From: CANLDA01 sp964021645
GTDB taxonomy: Bacteria > Pseudomonadota > Alphaproteobacteria > Rhodobacterales > Rhodobacteraceae
NCBI GenBank assembly: GCA_964021645.1
Contig: CAXIAD010000005.1
Coordinates: 1 to 64,000, forward strand
Reading direction: 5' to 3'
DNA: 64,000 bases
The position numbers and the translations under genes were made by a program. The notes under the pieces were generated by a model, which made no database searches, was not told the DNA's origin, and saw only the letters and a program-made list of their open reading frames with translations. Positions 44,656 to 52,881 of this stretch are shown piece by piece (position 1 is the first letter of the stretch; every line of letters begins with the position of its first letter).

Positions 44656-45768
44656 ATGATCCCAACCACAATGCACGCCGTCCAGCTTATCGGCCATGGT
44701 GGCATCGACCAACTTGCCTACCGCACCAATATCCCCGTGCCCTCCCCGGCACAGGACGAGGTATTGATCAAAGTGACTGCGGCCGGGATCAACAATACCG
44801 ACATCAATACCCGCATCGGTTGGTACTCCAAAGCAGTAACCACCGACACAGAAACCGGCGGCGCAGATGGCTTTGATACCGTTAACGATGACGACGCCAG
44901 TTGGTCCGGCATCCCGCTAACCTTCCCCCGTATTCAGGGCGCGGATGTCTGCGGTGAAATCGTCGCCGTTGGCGCAGATATTGACCCCGCGCGCATTGGA
45001 CAACGTGTGCTGGTGCAATCCATCCAACCCGTCCGCGACGCCGCCCCCTATACCTGCATCACCTTTGGCAGCGAATGCGACGGCGGCTTTGCCCAGTTCA
45101 CAGTGGCGAAATCCGAATTCACCCATGCGGTCAATTGCGATTGGACTGACGCAGAGCTGGCCTCACTACCCTGCGCCTATTCCACCGCCGAAAACATGCT
45201 GCACCGCGCAGGCATCGGGGCGGGCTGTGGTGACATGGAGGGCGAAACCGTCCTCATCACCGGGGCCTCCGGCGGTGTTGGCTCTGCCGCCGTGCAACTT
45301 GCAAAACGCCGCGGCGCGCATGTCATCGCCATGTGCTCCCCCGCCAAAACAACCGAAGTCACAGCCCTTGGGGCCGACCAAGTCATCGACCGCAATGCAG
45401 ACCTGATTGCCGAATTGGGCCGCGATAGTGTCGATTTTGTCATTGATCTTGTGGCAGGCCCGCAATGGCCCTCCCTGCTAGAGGTGCTGCGCCGTGGCGG
45501 GCGCTATGCCACCGCCGGGGCCATCGCCGGACCAATCACCGAACTGGATGTGCGCACGCTCTACCTCAAGGATCTCACGCTCTTTGGCTCCACCTTTCAG
45601 GCCGATGAGGTGTTCCCAAATCTGATCTCCTATGTCGAACGCGGTGAAATTCGCCCAACCCTTGCCGCCACCTATCCCCTTGCCAATATCGCTGGCGCCC
45701 AAGAGGATTTCCTGACCAAGAAACACACCGGCAAACTCGTCCTCATCCCGCCACACCCTGATCACTAA
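44656..45768 (+). CDS. Medium-chain dehydrogenase/reductase, quinone-oxidoreductase-like
   Basis: 370-residue NAD(P)-dependent MDR. GroES-like N domain (AVQLIGHGGIDQLAYRTNIPVPSP, then AAGINNTDINTRIGWYSK, FPRIQGADVCGEIVAVGADI) and Rossmann domain with TVLITGASGGVGSAAVQLAKRRGA near residue 198. The Cys/His pattern of the catalytic-zinc ADHs is not obvious. Substrate unknown. AGG seven bases before the ATG. It lies 222 bases after the MttB-like gene and 9 bases before the enolase-superfamily gene, so it belongs with the latter. Confidence 0.83.
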   Translation: MIPTTMHAVQLIGHGGIDQLAYRTNIPVPSPAQDEVLIKVTAAGINNTDINTRIGWYSKAVTTDTETGGADGFDTVNDDDASWSGIPLTFPRIQGADVCGEIVAVGADIDPARIGQRVLVQSIQPVRDAAPYTCITFGSECDGGFAQFTVAKSEFTHAVNCDWTDAELASLPCAYSTAENMLHRAGIGAGCGDMEGETVLITGASGGVGSAAVQLAKRRGAHVIAMCSPAKTTEVTALGADQVIDRNADLIAELGRDSVDFVIDLVAGPQWPSLLEVLRRGGRYATAGAIAGPITELDVRTLYLKDLTLFGSTFQADEVFPNLISYVERGEIRPTLAATYPLANIAGAQEDFLTKKHTGKLVLIPPHPDH

Positions 45769-45777
45769 AGGCCCCAC

Positions 45778-46902
45778 ATGCATATTTCCAAGATAGAGCT
45801 TTTTCAGGTCGACCTCCCCTATGCCGGCGGCACCTATACGCTGTCCGGCGGGCGCACCTATGACAGCTTTGATGCCTCGATTGTCTGCATCACCACCGAT
45901 ACAGGCATAACGGGATGGGGCGAATCCACCCCCTTCGGCCCCAACTACATCGCCGCCCACGCACAGGGCGCACGCGCGGGAATCGCAGAAATCGCACCGT
46001 ATCTGTTGGGCCGAGATCCACGACAGGTTGACCGTATCAATGACGCCATGAATGATGCCCTGATGGGCCATAACCACGCCAAAGCAGCCCTGGATATCGC
46101 CTGTTGGGATATCTTCGGCAAATCCGTAAATCTGCCTGTCTGCGAATTGCTAGGCGGTTCCACCGGACACCGCTTACCTATCATCAGCTCGATCTACGCA
46201 GGCACCCCCGATGACATGCGCGCCCGCGTCGCCGCCCACCGCGCCAAGGGCTACACAGGGCACTCCGTCAAAATCGGCGCATCCGAGGCAGAGGGCGGCC
46301 CGACCCTTGACGCGGCACGCATCACTGCCTCGCTCGCCGATCGCCAACCGGGCGAATATTTCATCGTCGATGCCAATGGCGGATTGATCCCCGAAACCGC
46401 CCTGCGCCTGCTGCGCCTTTTGCCCGACGGGCTTGATTTCGTACTAGAGGCCCCCTGCGCCACATGGCGTGAAACCATGTCCCTGCGTGCGCGCTGCCCC
46501 GTGCCGATCATCGTCGATGAGCTCGCCCAACAGGACGAGGATATCGCGCTGATCATCGCCAATGACATTGCCGACGGTATCGGCCTGAAGATCACCAAGG
46601 CTGGCGGGCTAACCCATGCGCGTCGTCACCGCGATATCTGCCGCAGCGCGGGCCTCACCATGAGCGTTCAGGACACCGTCGGTTCCGCCATTGCCTTTGC
46701 CGCCATCGCCCATCTTGGGGCCACCGTGCCACCGCAACTGCTGCGCTGCATCCTTGACACCCGTGACATGACTCCGCTGGAAACGGCACAGTTTGACGCC
46801 CCGATCATCGACGGCGGCGTCATGGTGCCCAGCGCACCGGGCCTTGGCCTCACCATCAACCGCGACGTGTTGAAATCCCCCATTTCAACTTGGACACACT
46901 GA
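45778..46902 (+). CDS. Mandelate racemase/muconate lactonizing enzyme family protein (hydroxyproline-type)
   Basis: 374-residue enolase-superfamily enzyme. The metal ligands lie in FIVDANGG, FVLEAPC and IIVDELA. The acid-base lysines are in GHSVKIGA (near 165) and GIGLKITKAGG (near 266), one on each face, as in racemases and in cis-3-hydroxy-L-proline dehydratase. N-terminal capping domain begins MHISKIELFQVDLPYAGG and has GWGESTPFGPNYIAAHAQGA. The best candidates are cis-3-hydroxyproline dehydratase or 4-hydroxyproline-betaine 2-epimerase (HpbD), the latter favoured by the MttB-like gene upstream. The family is certain; the substrate is not. Confidence 0.87.
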   Translation: MHISKIELFQVDLPYAGGTYTLSGGRTYDSFDASIVCITTDTGITGWGESTPFGPNYIAAHAQGARAGIAEIAPYLLGRDPRQVDRINDAMNDALMGHNHAKAALDIACWDIFGKSVNLPVCELLGGSTGHRLPIISSIYAGTPDDMRARVAAHRAKGYTGHSVKIGASEAEGGPTLDAARITASLADRQPGEYFIVDANGGLIPETALRLLRLLPDGLDFVLEAPCATWRETMSLRARCPVPIIVDELAQQDEDIALIIANDIADGIGLKITKAGGLTHARRHRDICRSAGLTMSVQDTVGSAIAFAAIAHLGATVPPQLLRCILDTRDMTPLETAQFDAPIIDGGVMVPSAPGLGLTINRDVLKSPISTWTH

Positions 46903-46944
46903 TCCCACCGCTAAACCAAACCCGCCTCAAATGTCGCGCGCCCC

Positions 46945-46976
46945 TTCTTCTGAGCAAAAATATCCCCGCCGGAGGC
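46945..46976 (+). repeat. Intergenic hairpin element R2, copy 3 (diverged)
   Basis: CTTCTTCTGAGCAAAAATATCC followed by CCGCCGGAGGC, 43 bases after the enolase-superfamily stop. The TTCTNTTGAG/GAGCAAAAATATCC core is clear, but the second hairpin half is missing. Confidence 0.55.
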
Positions 46977-47038
46977 ATCCTACCCAGCCACACCAAAACA
47001 CGTCGCGCGCCAGTAGGCTCAGCGCCCGGAAAACACCC

Positions 47039-47246
47039 TGATTAACCAGTTTTGTACAAAACTCGCCACCTCAGCGGAGTTTTGTACGAAACTCGGGGGT
47101 GTTTTGTACAATTTGTACAAAAGCCGCCTTTGTGACCGTGCCGCGCGGCGGTGTCAGGCTCTGTTAAACCACAACATATGGCGCTTAGCTGTTGCGCGAA
47201 TCCGCTTTTGTACGTTCCAGTTTGCACAGGGGTCAGGGGTTAATGC
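47039..47246 (-). repeat. Dispersed ~200-bp element, copy C (inverted orientation, TGTAC palindromes)
   Basis: 208-base element between the convergent stops at 46902 and 47267. The ends are TGATTAACC (47039-47047) and GGTTAATGC (47238-47246), an inverted pair sharing ATTAACC. Read on minus, GGAACGTACAAAA lies 28 bases from the end (47206-47218 on plus), exactly where copy B has it. The other end carries three palindromes centred on GTAC: GTTTTGTACAAAAC (47049-47062), an 18-base one at 47077-47094 and a 21-base one at 47102-47122. Confidence 0.7.
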
Positions 47247-47266
47247 ACCGTTCCCAGTTGCGCCAA

Positions 47267-48613
47267 TCATTCCGCCCCGGCCCGCCATTCCTTCCACCGC
47301 AAATAGGTATTCGCCCCCATCGTTGCAAAGGGTTCTGGCGGCAGTTTCTTCGGCGCGACCTCATCCGCAAAAAACGCTGTGATATCAGATGTTTCGCCCA
47401 TTGCCAGCTCTGCCGCAGCGATGCCCGACAAGGTGCCCCGCGCCGTGCCCAGCCCGTTTTGCACACAGGCGGCAAAAACACCCTCTTCAACCTGTCTCAT
47501 CACCGAAACACCGTTCAAACTAAGACACAGATGCCCCGCCCAGGTATATGCCATTTCCATACCGCTAAGCTGCGGAAATCGCTCATCGAATTTTTTTCTA
47601 TGCACCTTGGATGTGCGTTTTAAGTGCCCGTCATTTGGCACCATTCCGGGCAAAACCGTCGCGCAGGTGCGGGTGATGATCCGGTTGCCTCCCTGCGCGG
47701 AATCGATTCGCCGCATTGTGGTGCCCATCGGATCAGAAGGCGTAATTCCCCAACGCGAATTTCCGCCAAGCTTTTCAAGGGCTTCCTTGTCCAACTCCTT
47801 GGTCATTGAGGCATATAGGAACAATTGTAACAATTTTCCTTTCGCAACACCAAAACTCTCCAGATGTCCGTTGTTCGCAAGGATCACTTTGCCCGTGCTA
47901 ACGCTGCCAGATTTGGTTCTAACGGTCCAATCTGAAAGGGTTTTTTCGATGCTCACCACGGGGGAGTTCTCATGAATCGCGATTCGTTCGCTTAACCCAT
48001 CCCCCAACCCCCGAATGTAGCCCCCCGGCTGCAACATCAACGTCCCCGGCGTATACAGTCCAGATAGATAATGCCGACTGCCCGTTAGCTCATACATTGC
48101 CTGCTGATCCAGCTTTTCTGATGCCTCCCCCATCACCTCTAAGTGATTGAAATAGCTTTCATTATGGGCATCTCCTGCCGCGGTGGCGGCACCATTCACC
48201 TTGCCCACTGGATCGGCATAATTCGGGTCGATTTTGTAGTCCTGAACCGCCTCTTGCGCAAAGCGGATTGCCTGTCGGTTCAGCCCGATCATCCGCAGAT
48301 CCTGCGCAACGCCCTGCCCCGCATAGTCATCGGAGGCCAGATCATGCGGCAGATCAATCATAAAACCAGAATTGCGCCCCGCCGCCCCCTCCGCCAGCAC
48401 GCCCGCCTCCAATAAAACAACGCGTAAACAAGGGTCTAACTGCAATAGACGCCGCGCCGCAGACAGGCCGGCAAAGCCACCGCCGATGATGGTCACATCG
48501 GCGATTTCATCCTGTGATAATGTGGGGTTAGATACTCTTCCCCCTAAAATATCGCTCCACGCAGCCACCCCCTTGTGTTGGGGTAACCGCTTGGCTTGAA
48601 ACTGCTGCCTCAT
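47267..48613 (-). CDS. FAD-dependent oxidoreductase (DAAO/PuuB-like)
   Basis: 448-residue flavoprotein. The dinucleotide-binding motif VTIIGGGFAGLSAARRLLQLD (near residue 42) is followed by the EGAAGRNSGFMID segment of DadA/PuuB/GlpD-like amine oxidases. A C-terminal FAD strand (GVFAACVQNGLGTARGTLSG) closes the fold. It would oxidise an amine or D-amino acid, giving an imine or an aldehyde for the adjacent dehydrogenase. In a hydroxyproline setting it would be D-hydroxyproline oxidase; in a polyamine setting a gamma-glutamylputrescine oxidase. The start is the ATG at 48613 (a TTG at 48619 would overlap ALDH). Last gene of the GntR operon. Confidence 0.88.
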   Translation of the reverse strand: MRQQFQAKRLPQHKGVAAWSDILGGRVSNPTLSQDEIADVTIIGGGFAGLSAARRLLQLDPCLRVVLLEAGVLAEGAAGRNSGFMIDLPHDLASDDYAGQGVAQDLRMIGLNRQAIRFAQEAVQDYKIDPNYADPVGKVNGAATAAGDAHNESYFNHLEVMGEASEKLDQQAMYELTGSRHYLSGLYTPGTLMLQPGGYIRGLGDGLSERIAIHENSPVVSIEKTLSDWTVRTKSGSVSTGKVILANNGHLESFGVAKGKLLQLFLYASMTKELDKEALEKLGGNSRWGITPSDPMGTTMRRIDSAQGGNRIITRTCATVLPGMVPNDGHLKRTSKVHRKKFDERFPQLSGMEMAYTWAGHLCLSLNGVSVMRQVEEGVFAACVQNGLGTARGTLSGIAAAELAMGETSDITAFFADEVAPKKLPPEPFATMGANTYLRWKEWRAGAE

Positions 48614-48615
48614 GG

Positions 48616-50115
48616 TCAATCGACAGCTTCGTCAGCATCATCCGCCAAGTCAATCCAGATGGTTTTTAGCTGCGTATATTGGTCATGCGCGTGCACAGAA
48701 TTGTCCCGCCCGCCAAAACCTGACTGCTTATAACCACCGAACGGTGTGGTCATATCTCCTTCACCAAAGGAGTTTACAGTGACTGTACCCGCCCGAATGG
48801 CGCGCGCCCCTCGAATGGCGCGTTTGATGTTCGCGGTAAAGATCGACGCCGCAAGGCCATAATCCGTATCATTCGCAATGCTGATTGCCTGATCAAAACT
48901 GGACACCTCGATCACCGACAAAATTGGCCCAAATATTTCTTCGCGCGCCAGTTGGTGATCATTGCCGGGAACCTCCACAACGGTTGGCTCCACATGCGTA
49001 CCGTCATAGGATTTCCCGCCCAGAACGACATTTTCCGCCTTGGCCAGATAGCCACATACCTTGTCAAAATGTGCCTTGGAAACAAGCGCGCCCATGCGGA
49101 TTTCCGGGTCCAACGGATCGCCAACATTCCAATGTTTGGCATGCGCTTTGATGCGCGCCAGCAGTTCTTCTTTGACGTTAGAATGCACAATCAAACGCGA
49201 AGATGCAGAGCAGTTTTCGCCCATGTTCCAGAACGCGCCATTCACCACATGTTGCGCCACAACGTCCAGGTTTTCAGCGTCATCCATCACAACACAAGGG
49301 TTCTTGCCACCCATTTCCAGCACCACCTCCTTGGCGTTGCTTTCGGCGGAATACGTCAGGAAACGCTTGCCCGTAACGGTGGAGCCTGTGAAGGACACCA
49401 TATCGATGTCCATATGGCGCCCAATGGGTTCGCCCACTTCGGCACCGCCACCGGGAACGATATTCAGCACGCCCTTGGGCAGGCCTGCCTCTGACGCCAA
49501 CTCGGCCACACGCAAGGCTGTTAAACTGGTTTCCGCGGCGGGCTTCACCACAACAGAACACCCAGCAGCCAGCGCTGGTCCGATCTTCCATGCGAGCATC
49601 AACAGTGGAAAATTCCACGGCAGAACAAGGCCAACAACGCCGATGGGTTCGCGCACGACCATGGCAATATGGTCATCGCTTGCGGGCGAAACCTGATCGT
49701 AAATCTTGTCGATCGCTTCGGCATGCCATTTGATGCAATTGATGGTTTCGGGGAGATCCACCGTTTCACAATCAAAAATGGTTTTGCCGGAATCAATGCT
49801 TTCCATAACCGCAAGGTCGCGCTGATTGCGCGTCAATAGCTTACAGAATCGGATCAGGATATCCTTGCGCTCAGATGGGTGCTTTTTTGACCAACGCCCA
49901 TCATCAAATGCCTCTCGCGCCTTGGAAACAGCGAAATCCACGTCTTGCTGTCCACAAGCAGAAATCTGGGCCAACACGTCACCCGTTGCCGGGTTCACGC
50001 TGGTGAATGTCTCACCTGAAATGGAGGGGCGGTATCCTCCATCAATGAAGGCGTTTGTCGGCAGATCAAGGTTTGCCGCGATGGATTTATATTCTTCGGT
50101 TGTCAGCAGATCCAT
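48616..50115 (-). CDS. NAD(P)-dependent aldehyde dehydrogenase
   Basis: 499-residue ALDH. Catalytic Cys near residue 302 in NMGENCSASSRL and general-base Glu in VLEMGGKNP near 268. The Asn of PWNFPLLMLAWK and the nucleotide motif FTGSTVTGKRF are also present. Ends with the tetramer segment YKQSGFGGRDNS. Closest in style to PuuC, betaine-aldehyde and alpha-ketoglutarate-semialdehyde dehydrogenases. It lies 2 bases from the FAD gene start and 4 bases from the DapA-like stop, one operon. Probable role: oxidises the aldehyde left by the FAD oxidase or the DapA-like deaminase. Confidence 0.93.
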   Translation of the reverse strand: MDLLTTEEYKSIAANLDLPTNAFIDGGYRPSISGETFTSVNPATGDVLAQISACGQQDVDFAVSKAREAFDDGRWSKKHPSERKDILIRFCKLLTRNQRDLAVMESIDSGKTIFDCETVDLPETINCIKWHAEAIDKIYDQVSPASDDHIAMVVREPIGVVGLVLPWNFPLLMLAWKIGPALAAGCSVVVKPAAETSLTALRVAELASEAGLPKGVLNIVPGGGAEVGEPIGRHMDIDMVSFTGSTVTGKRFLTYSAESNAKEVVLEMGGKNPCVVMDDAENLDVVAQHVVNGAFWNMGENCSASSRLIVHSNVKEELLARIKAHAKHWNVGDPLDPEIRMGALVSKAHFDKVCGYLAKAENVVLGGKSYDGTHVEPTVVEVPGNDHQLAREEIFGPILSVIEVSSFDQAISIANDTDYGLAASIFTANIKRAIRGARAIRAGTVTVNSFGEGDMTTPFGGYKQSGFGGRDNSVHAHDQYTQLKTIWIDLADDADEAVD

Positions 50116-50119
50116 TGTC

Positions 50120-51037
50120 TTATCCCTCAGCCTGAATGTCAGCGATGGTCTTTTTCAATACGCGGATCACCTGTTCAAGTGCGCGTTTGTCGTCTTTGTT
50201 CAGCCCTTTTAGGGGGGGGCGCATTGGGCCCGTATCTATGCCCGCAAATGTGACCCCGTATTTGATGCACTGAACGAATTTTCCGCCCTGCTCTAGCACG
50301 CGCATTAGCGGCATCATCGCCGACATGATGCGACGCCCCTTGGCGAAATCACCCTCAACTGCGCAGGCTTGATAAAGGGCGACGTGTTCCTCGGGCAGGA
50401 AGTTTGATCCGCCACAGACCCAGCTACGCGCACCCCATGCAAAGAATTCCAGCGCCTGATCATCCATGCCGCAGGACATCTGAATATGCGGGTAATCACG
50501 CGCCAAAAGATGTACGCGGTTTATATCACCAGAACTTTCTTTGATCGCGCAAATATTCCGACTGCGACCAACGCGGTTCAGAAATTCCTCGCCCATATTC
50601 ACGCCCATGCGACCGGGGTAATTGTACAGCATCACGGGCAAATCTGCGGCCTTGTCGATGGCGAGCGCGTTCAGGGCATTTTCATGCTCTGTTGGCACCG
50701 AATAGGGCGGAGTGGCGAGCAAGATCGCATCTGCCCCCAACTCTTTGGCTCCTGTAGCTAGGGCGATTGAATCTGGCGTCATCATAGCGCCTGTGCCAAC
50801 AATCAAGGGCACCCGCCCCTTGGCGATTTCTTTGGTAAAGCGTGCGATTTCCAGACGCTCCTGCACGGTTTGCGCATAGTTTTCACCGGTAGAACCACCG
50901 GAAATCAGACCGTGTACGCCTTTGTCGATCAGGTTTTCGATGACATTAGCCAAAGCATCGCGGTTAACCGAACCATCGATATGGAAGGGCGTCACCACCG
51001 GGGTATAAATCCCCTCAAAGCGGAAAAGTGGGGTCAT
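50120..51037 (-). CDS. DapA-family lyase/deaminase
   Basis: 305-residue TIM-barrel Schiff-base enzyme. Features: GIYTPVVTPFHIDGSVN, GSTGENYAQT, the YNYPGR tyrosine (near 136) and the Schiff-base lysine in CAIKESSGD (near 164). DapA itself is usually next to cell-wall genes. This copy is in a catabolic operon, so it may be 4-hydroxy-1-pyrroline-2-carboxylate deaminase (hydroxyproline route), a 2-keto-3-deoxy sugar acid enzyme or another member. The ATG at 51037 has GAGG; 16 more codons are open but overlap the GntR gene. Confidence 0.88.
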   Translation of the reverse strand: MTPLFRFEGIYTPVVTPFHIDGSVNRDALANVIENLIDKGVHGLISGGSTGENYAQTVQERLEIARFTKEIAKGRVPLIVGTGAMMTPDSIALATGAKELGADAILLATPPYSVPTEHENALNALAIDKAADLPVMLYNYPGRMGVNMGEEFLNRVGRSRNICAIKESSGDINRVHLLARDYPHIQMSCGMDDQALEFFAWGARSWVCGGSNFLPEEHVALYQACAVEGDFAKGRRIMSAMMPLMRVLEQGGKFVQCIKYGVTFAGIDTGPMRPPLKGLNKDDKRALEQVIRVLKKTIADIQAEG

Positions 51038-51044
51038 AGCATCC

Positions 51045-51755
51045 TCAATTTGCAGTGTTACGTGCGGCTGTGCCGAGCGGCACATTCAGTCCCGCTGGCA
51101 TGACGAATAGTTCAATTTGGTCGCGCGACAGGTTCCAGTGATCATCAGCCAGTTGCGCCGCCGCCTGATCATCTCCCCGTTCAATCGCGTCGATTATGGC
51201 GTCGTGCTGCTCTGACGCTTGCGACACGTTTTCGACCATGCCTGCATCTTGTGGCCGGTAGAAAGTCATTGAAATTCGCGCGTGATCAATCAGCAGACGC
51301 TGGAAGCTGGGCAAAAGATAGATGTTGTCTGCCATCTCTCCGGTGATTTCGTGAAACAGGTTGTTTGCCAAGGCGCGATCTTCGCCTGACCCCGCGCGCA
51401 GGCTTGCCCGAAACGCGGACTGCGCCGCCTTCAACCTTTCTATCTGCTCTGGTTGGGCGTTTTTTGCTGCAAGCCGCAGTACAGCGCCATAGATCATCGG
51501 GGCCGTCAGAAAAAAGTCGCGCAAGGTCGTGTGGCTCATTTCCGAAACACGCGCGCCGCGGTTTTCACGTAGGTCAATGTAACCCTCACCCGCAAGCTGG
51601 CGAAACACCTCGCGCAACGGGGTGCGAGATAATGCAAATTCGTCCGACAACGCCGTTTCGTCCAGATCAGAACCCGGCCGAAGTTTAAGAGTAAGAACCG
51701 CCGTTTTCAGAAATTGATAAAGGGCGACTTTACGTGTTTTGGCATCCTCTTTCAC
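51045..51755 (-). CDS. GntR-family regulator, FadR/FCD type
   Basis: 236-residue regulator. Winged-helix N domain with the recognition helix in LSDEFALSRTPLREVFRQLAGEGYI. The helical FCD ligand domain contains NNLFHEITGEMADN (metal/ligand His) and EQHDAIIDAIERGD. It is the first gene of the operon and probably senses a pathway metabolite and represses its own transcription unit. The divergent region upstream holds TGTAC-centred inverted repeats. Confidence 0.9.
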   Translation of the reverse strand: MKEDAKTRKVALYQFLKTAVLTLKLRPGSDLDETALSDEFALSRTPLREVFRQLAGEGYIDLRENRGARVSEMSHTTLRDFFLTAPMIYGAVLRLAAKNAQPEQIERLKAAQSAFRASLRAGSGEDRALANNLFHEITGEMADNIYLLPSFQRLLIDHARISMTFYRPQDAGMVENVSQASEQHDAIIDAIERGDDQAAAQLADDHWNLSRDQIELFVMPAGLNVPLGTAARNTAN

Positions 51756-51903
51756 GGCTCACTCCAATTGCGCATCCGTTGATACAGTGCATTTTGTGGT
51801 TTCTATAAAAAATACACACTGTACACAATGATTATTTTGCTAGAGTACAATCTCAGTATATTGTGACCAAAGTTTCCGCTACCGATCAACACTCCCTCAA
51901 CCA
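51756..51903. promoter_or_regulatory. Divergent promoter region with TGTAC inverted repeats
   Basis: Between gntR (minus) and the GlxA-type regulator (plus). It is strongly AT-rich, with TACACACTGTA and TGTACACA at 51813-51826 and an inverted CACAAT/ATTGTG pair (51824-51829 and 51860-51865). GntR/FadR-type operators usually have a GT-N0to3-AC core, so these are good operator candidates. No direct proof from sequence. Confidence 0.55.
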
Positions 51904-52881
51904 ATGATTGTCACCCCTGCGAAAAAGGCACAGGCCACGATGGAACATTTCTCGTTTTTGTTGCTCAAAGACTTCTCCCACTTGGCGTTTTCATGTGCAG
52001 TTGAGCCGTTGCGCATTGCAAACTTGGTCAGCGGCAAAGACCTGTATTCCTGGTCTTACATTTCGGAAAACGGCGAGACAGCCACCTGTTCCAATGGGTC
52101 AGTGACCCTTGTGCATCATGGTTTTAACGATGTGCCTAAGTGTGAGCGCTTGTTCGTGCTGTCAGGCATTTTCGTGCGCCAACACATCACGAAACCCCTG
52201 TTGTCGTGCATCCGCCATGAACGCGCAAAGGGCACCGCCATCGGCGCGTTATGCTCTGCTGCATATGTGCTGGCCACCGCGGGTTTTCTGGAGGGGCATA
52301 AGGCGGCCATACATTGGGAATTCCACGATGGGTTTATGGAAGAGTTTCCAGAAATCAATTTGGTACGAAACGTTTTTGTCGCTGACGATAAATACGTCAC
52401 GGCCTCGGGCGGGACAGCGACCGCTGATCTGATGCTACATCTCATAGAGCAGGCACATGGTGCCGACCTTGCAATCGCGGTCGCAGATCAGATGGTTTAT
52501 AGTGCGGTGCGTGATGCCAGCGCGGAACAGCGCGTTTCGATACAATCGCGTTTAGGCATGCGAAACCCGCATCTTTCCAAGGCCATTCGCATCATGAACG
52601 ACACAATAGAAACCCCCGCATCCCCGACAATTATTGCGGAAGAGATTGGCATTTCAACACGGCAATTGGAGCGGCTTTTCGGGCGATACCTAAATTGCTC
52701 GCCCAAAAAGTACTTTGTTGATATTCGGCTGCAACGGGCGCGGAACCTGTTGATTCAAACCGAAAGATCCGTCACCGAGGTCGCGTTAGCATGTGGTTTT
52801 GATAGCCCCGGACATTTTGCACGGGCCTATCGTACGCAATTCGGCATCACGCCGACTCAACAGCAAAACAAAATTACTTGA
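51904..52881 (+). CDS. GlxA-family AraC transcriptional regulator (GbdR/CdhR-like)
   Basis: 325-residue regulator. N-terminal DJ-1/PfpI-like domain (FSFLLLKDFSHLAFSCAVEPLRIANLVSG, ICSAAYVLATAGFLEG, HWEFHDGF with the non-catalytic Cys/His). The C-terminal AraC double HTH begins with IAEEIGISTRQLERLFGRYLNCSPKKYF and ends VTEVALACGFDSPGHFARAYRTQFG. Close relatives such as GbdR and CdhR activate glycine-betaine and carnitine catabolism. That fits the MttB-like gene nearby. Target operon here is inferred. Confidence 0.9.
   Translation: MIVTPAKKAQATMEHFSFLLLKDFSHLAFSCAVEPLRIANLVSGKDLYSWSYISENGETATCSNGSVTLVHHGFNDVPKCERLFVLSGIFVRQHITKPLLSCIRHERAKGTAIGALCSAAYVLATAGFLEGHKAAIHWEFHDGFMEEFPEINLVRNVFVADDKYVTASGGTATADLMLHLIEQAHGADLAIAVADQMVYSAVRDASAEQRVSIQSRLGMRNPHLSKAIRIMNDTIETPASPTIIAEEIGISTRQLERLFGRYLNCSPKKYFVDIRLQRARNLLIQTERSVTEVALACGFDSPGHFARAYRTQFGITPTQQQNKIT

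Noticed and set aside
47049..47122. TGTAC palindromes as a site-specific recombination site
   Set aside because: No integrase gene or duplicated flank is present; the array fits the dispersed element or an operator better.
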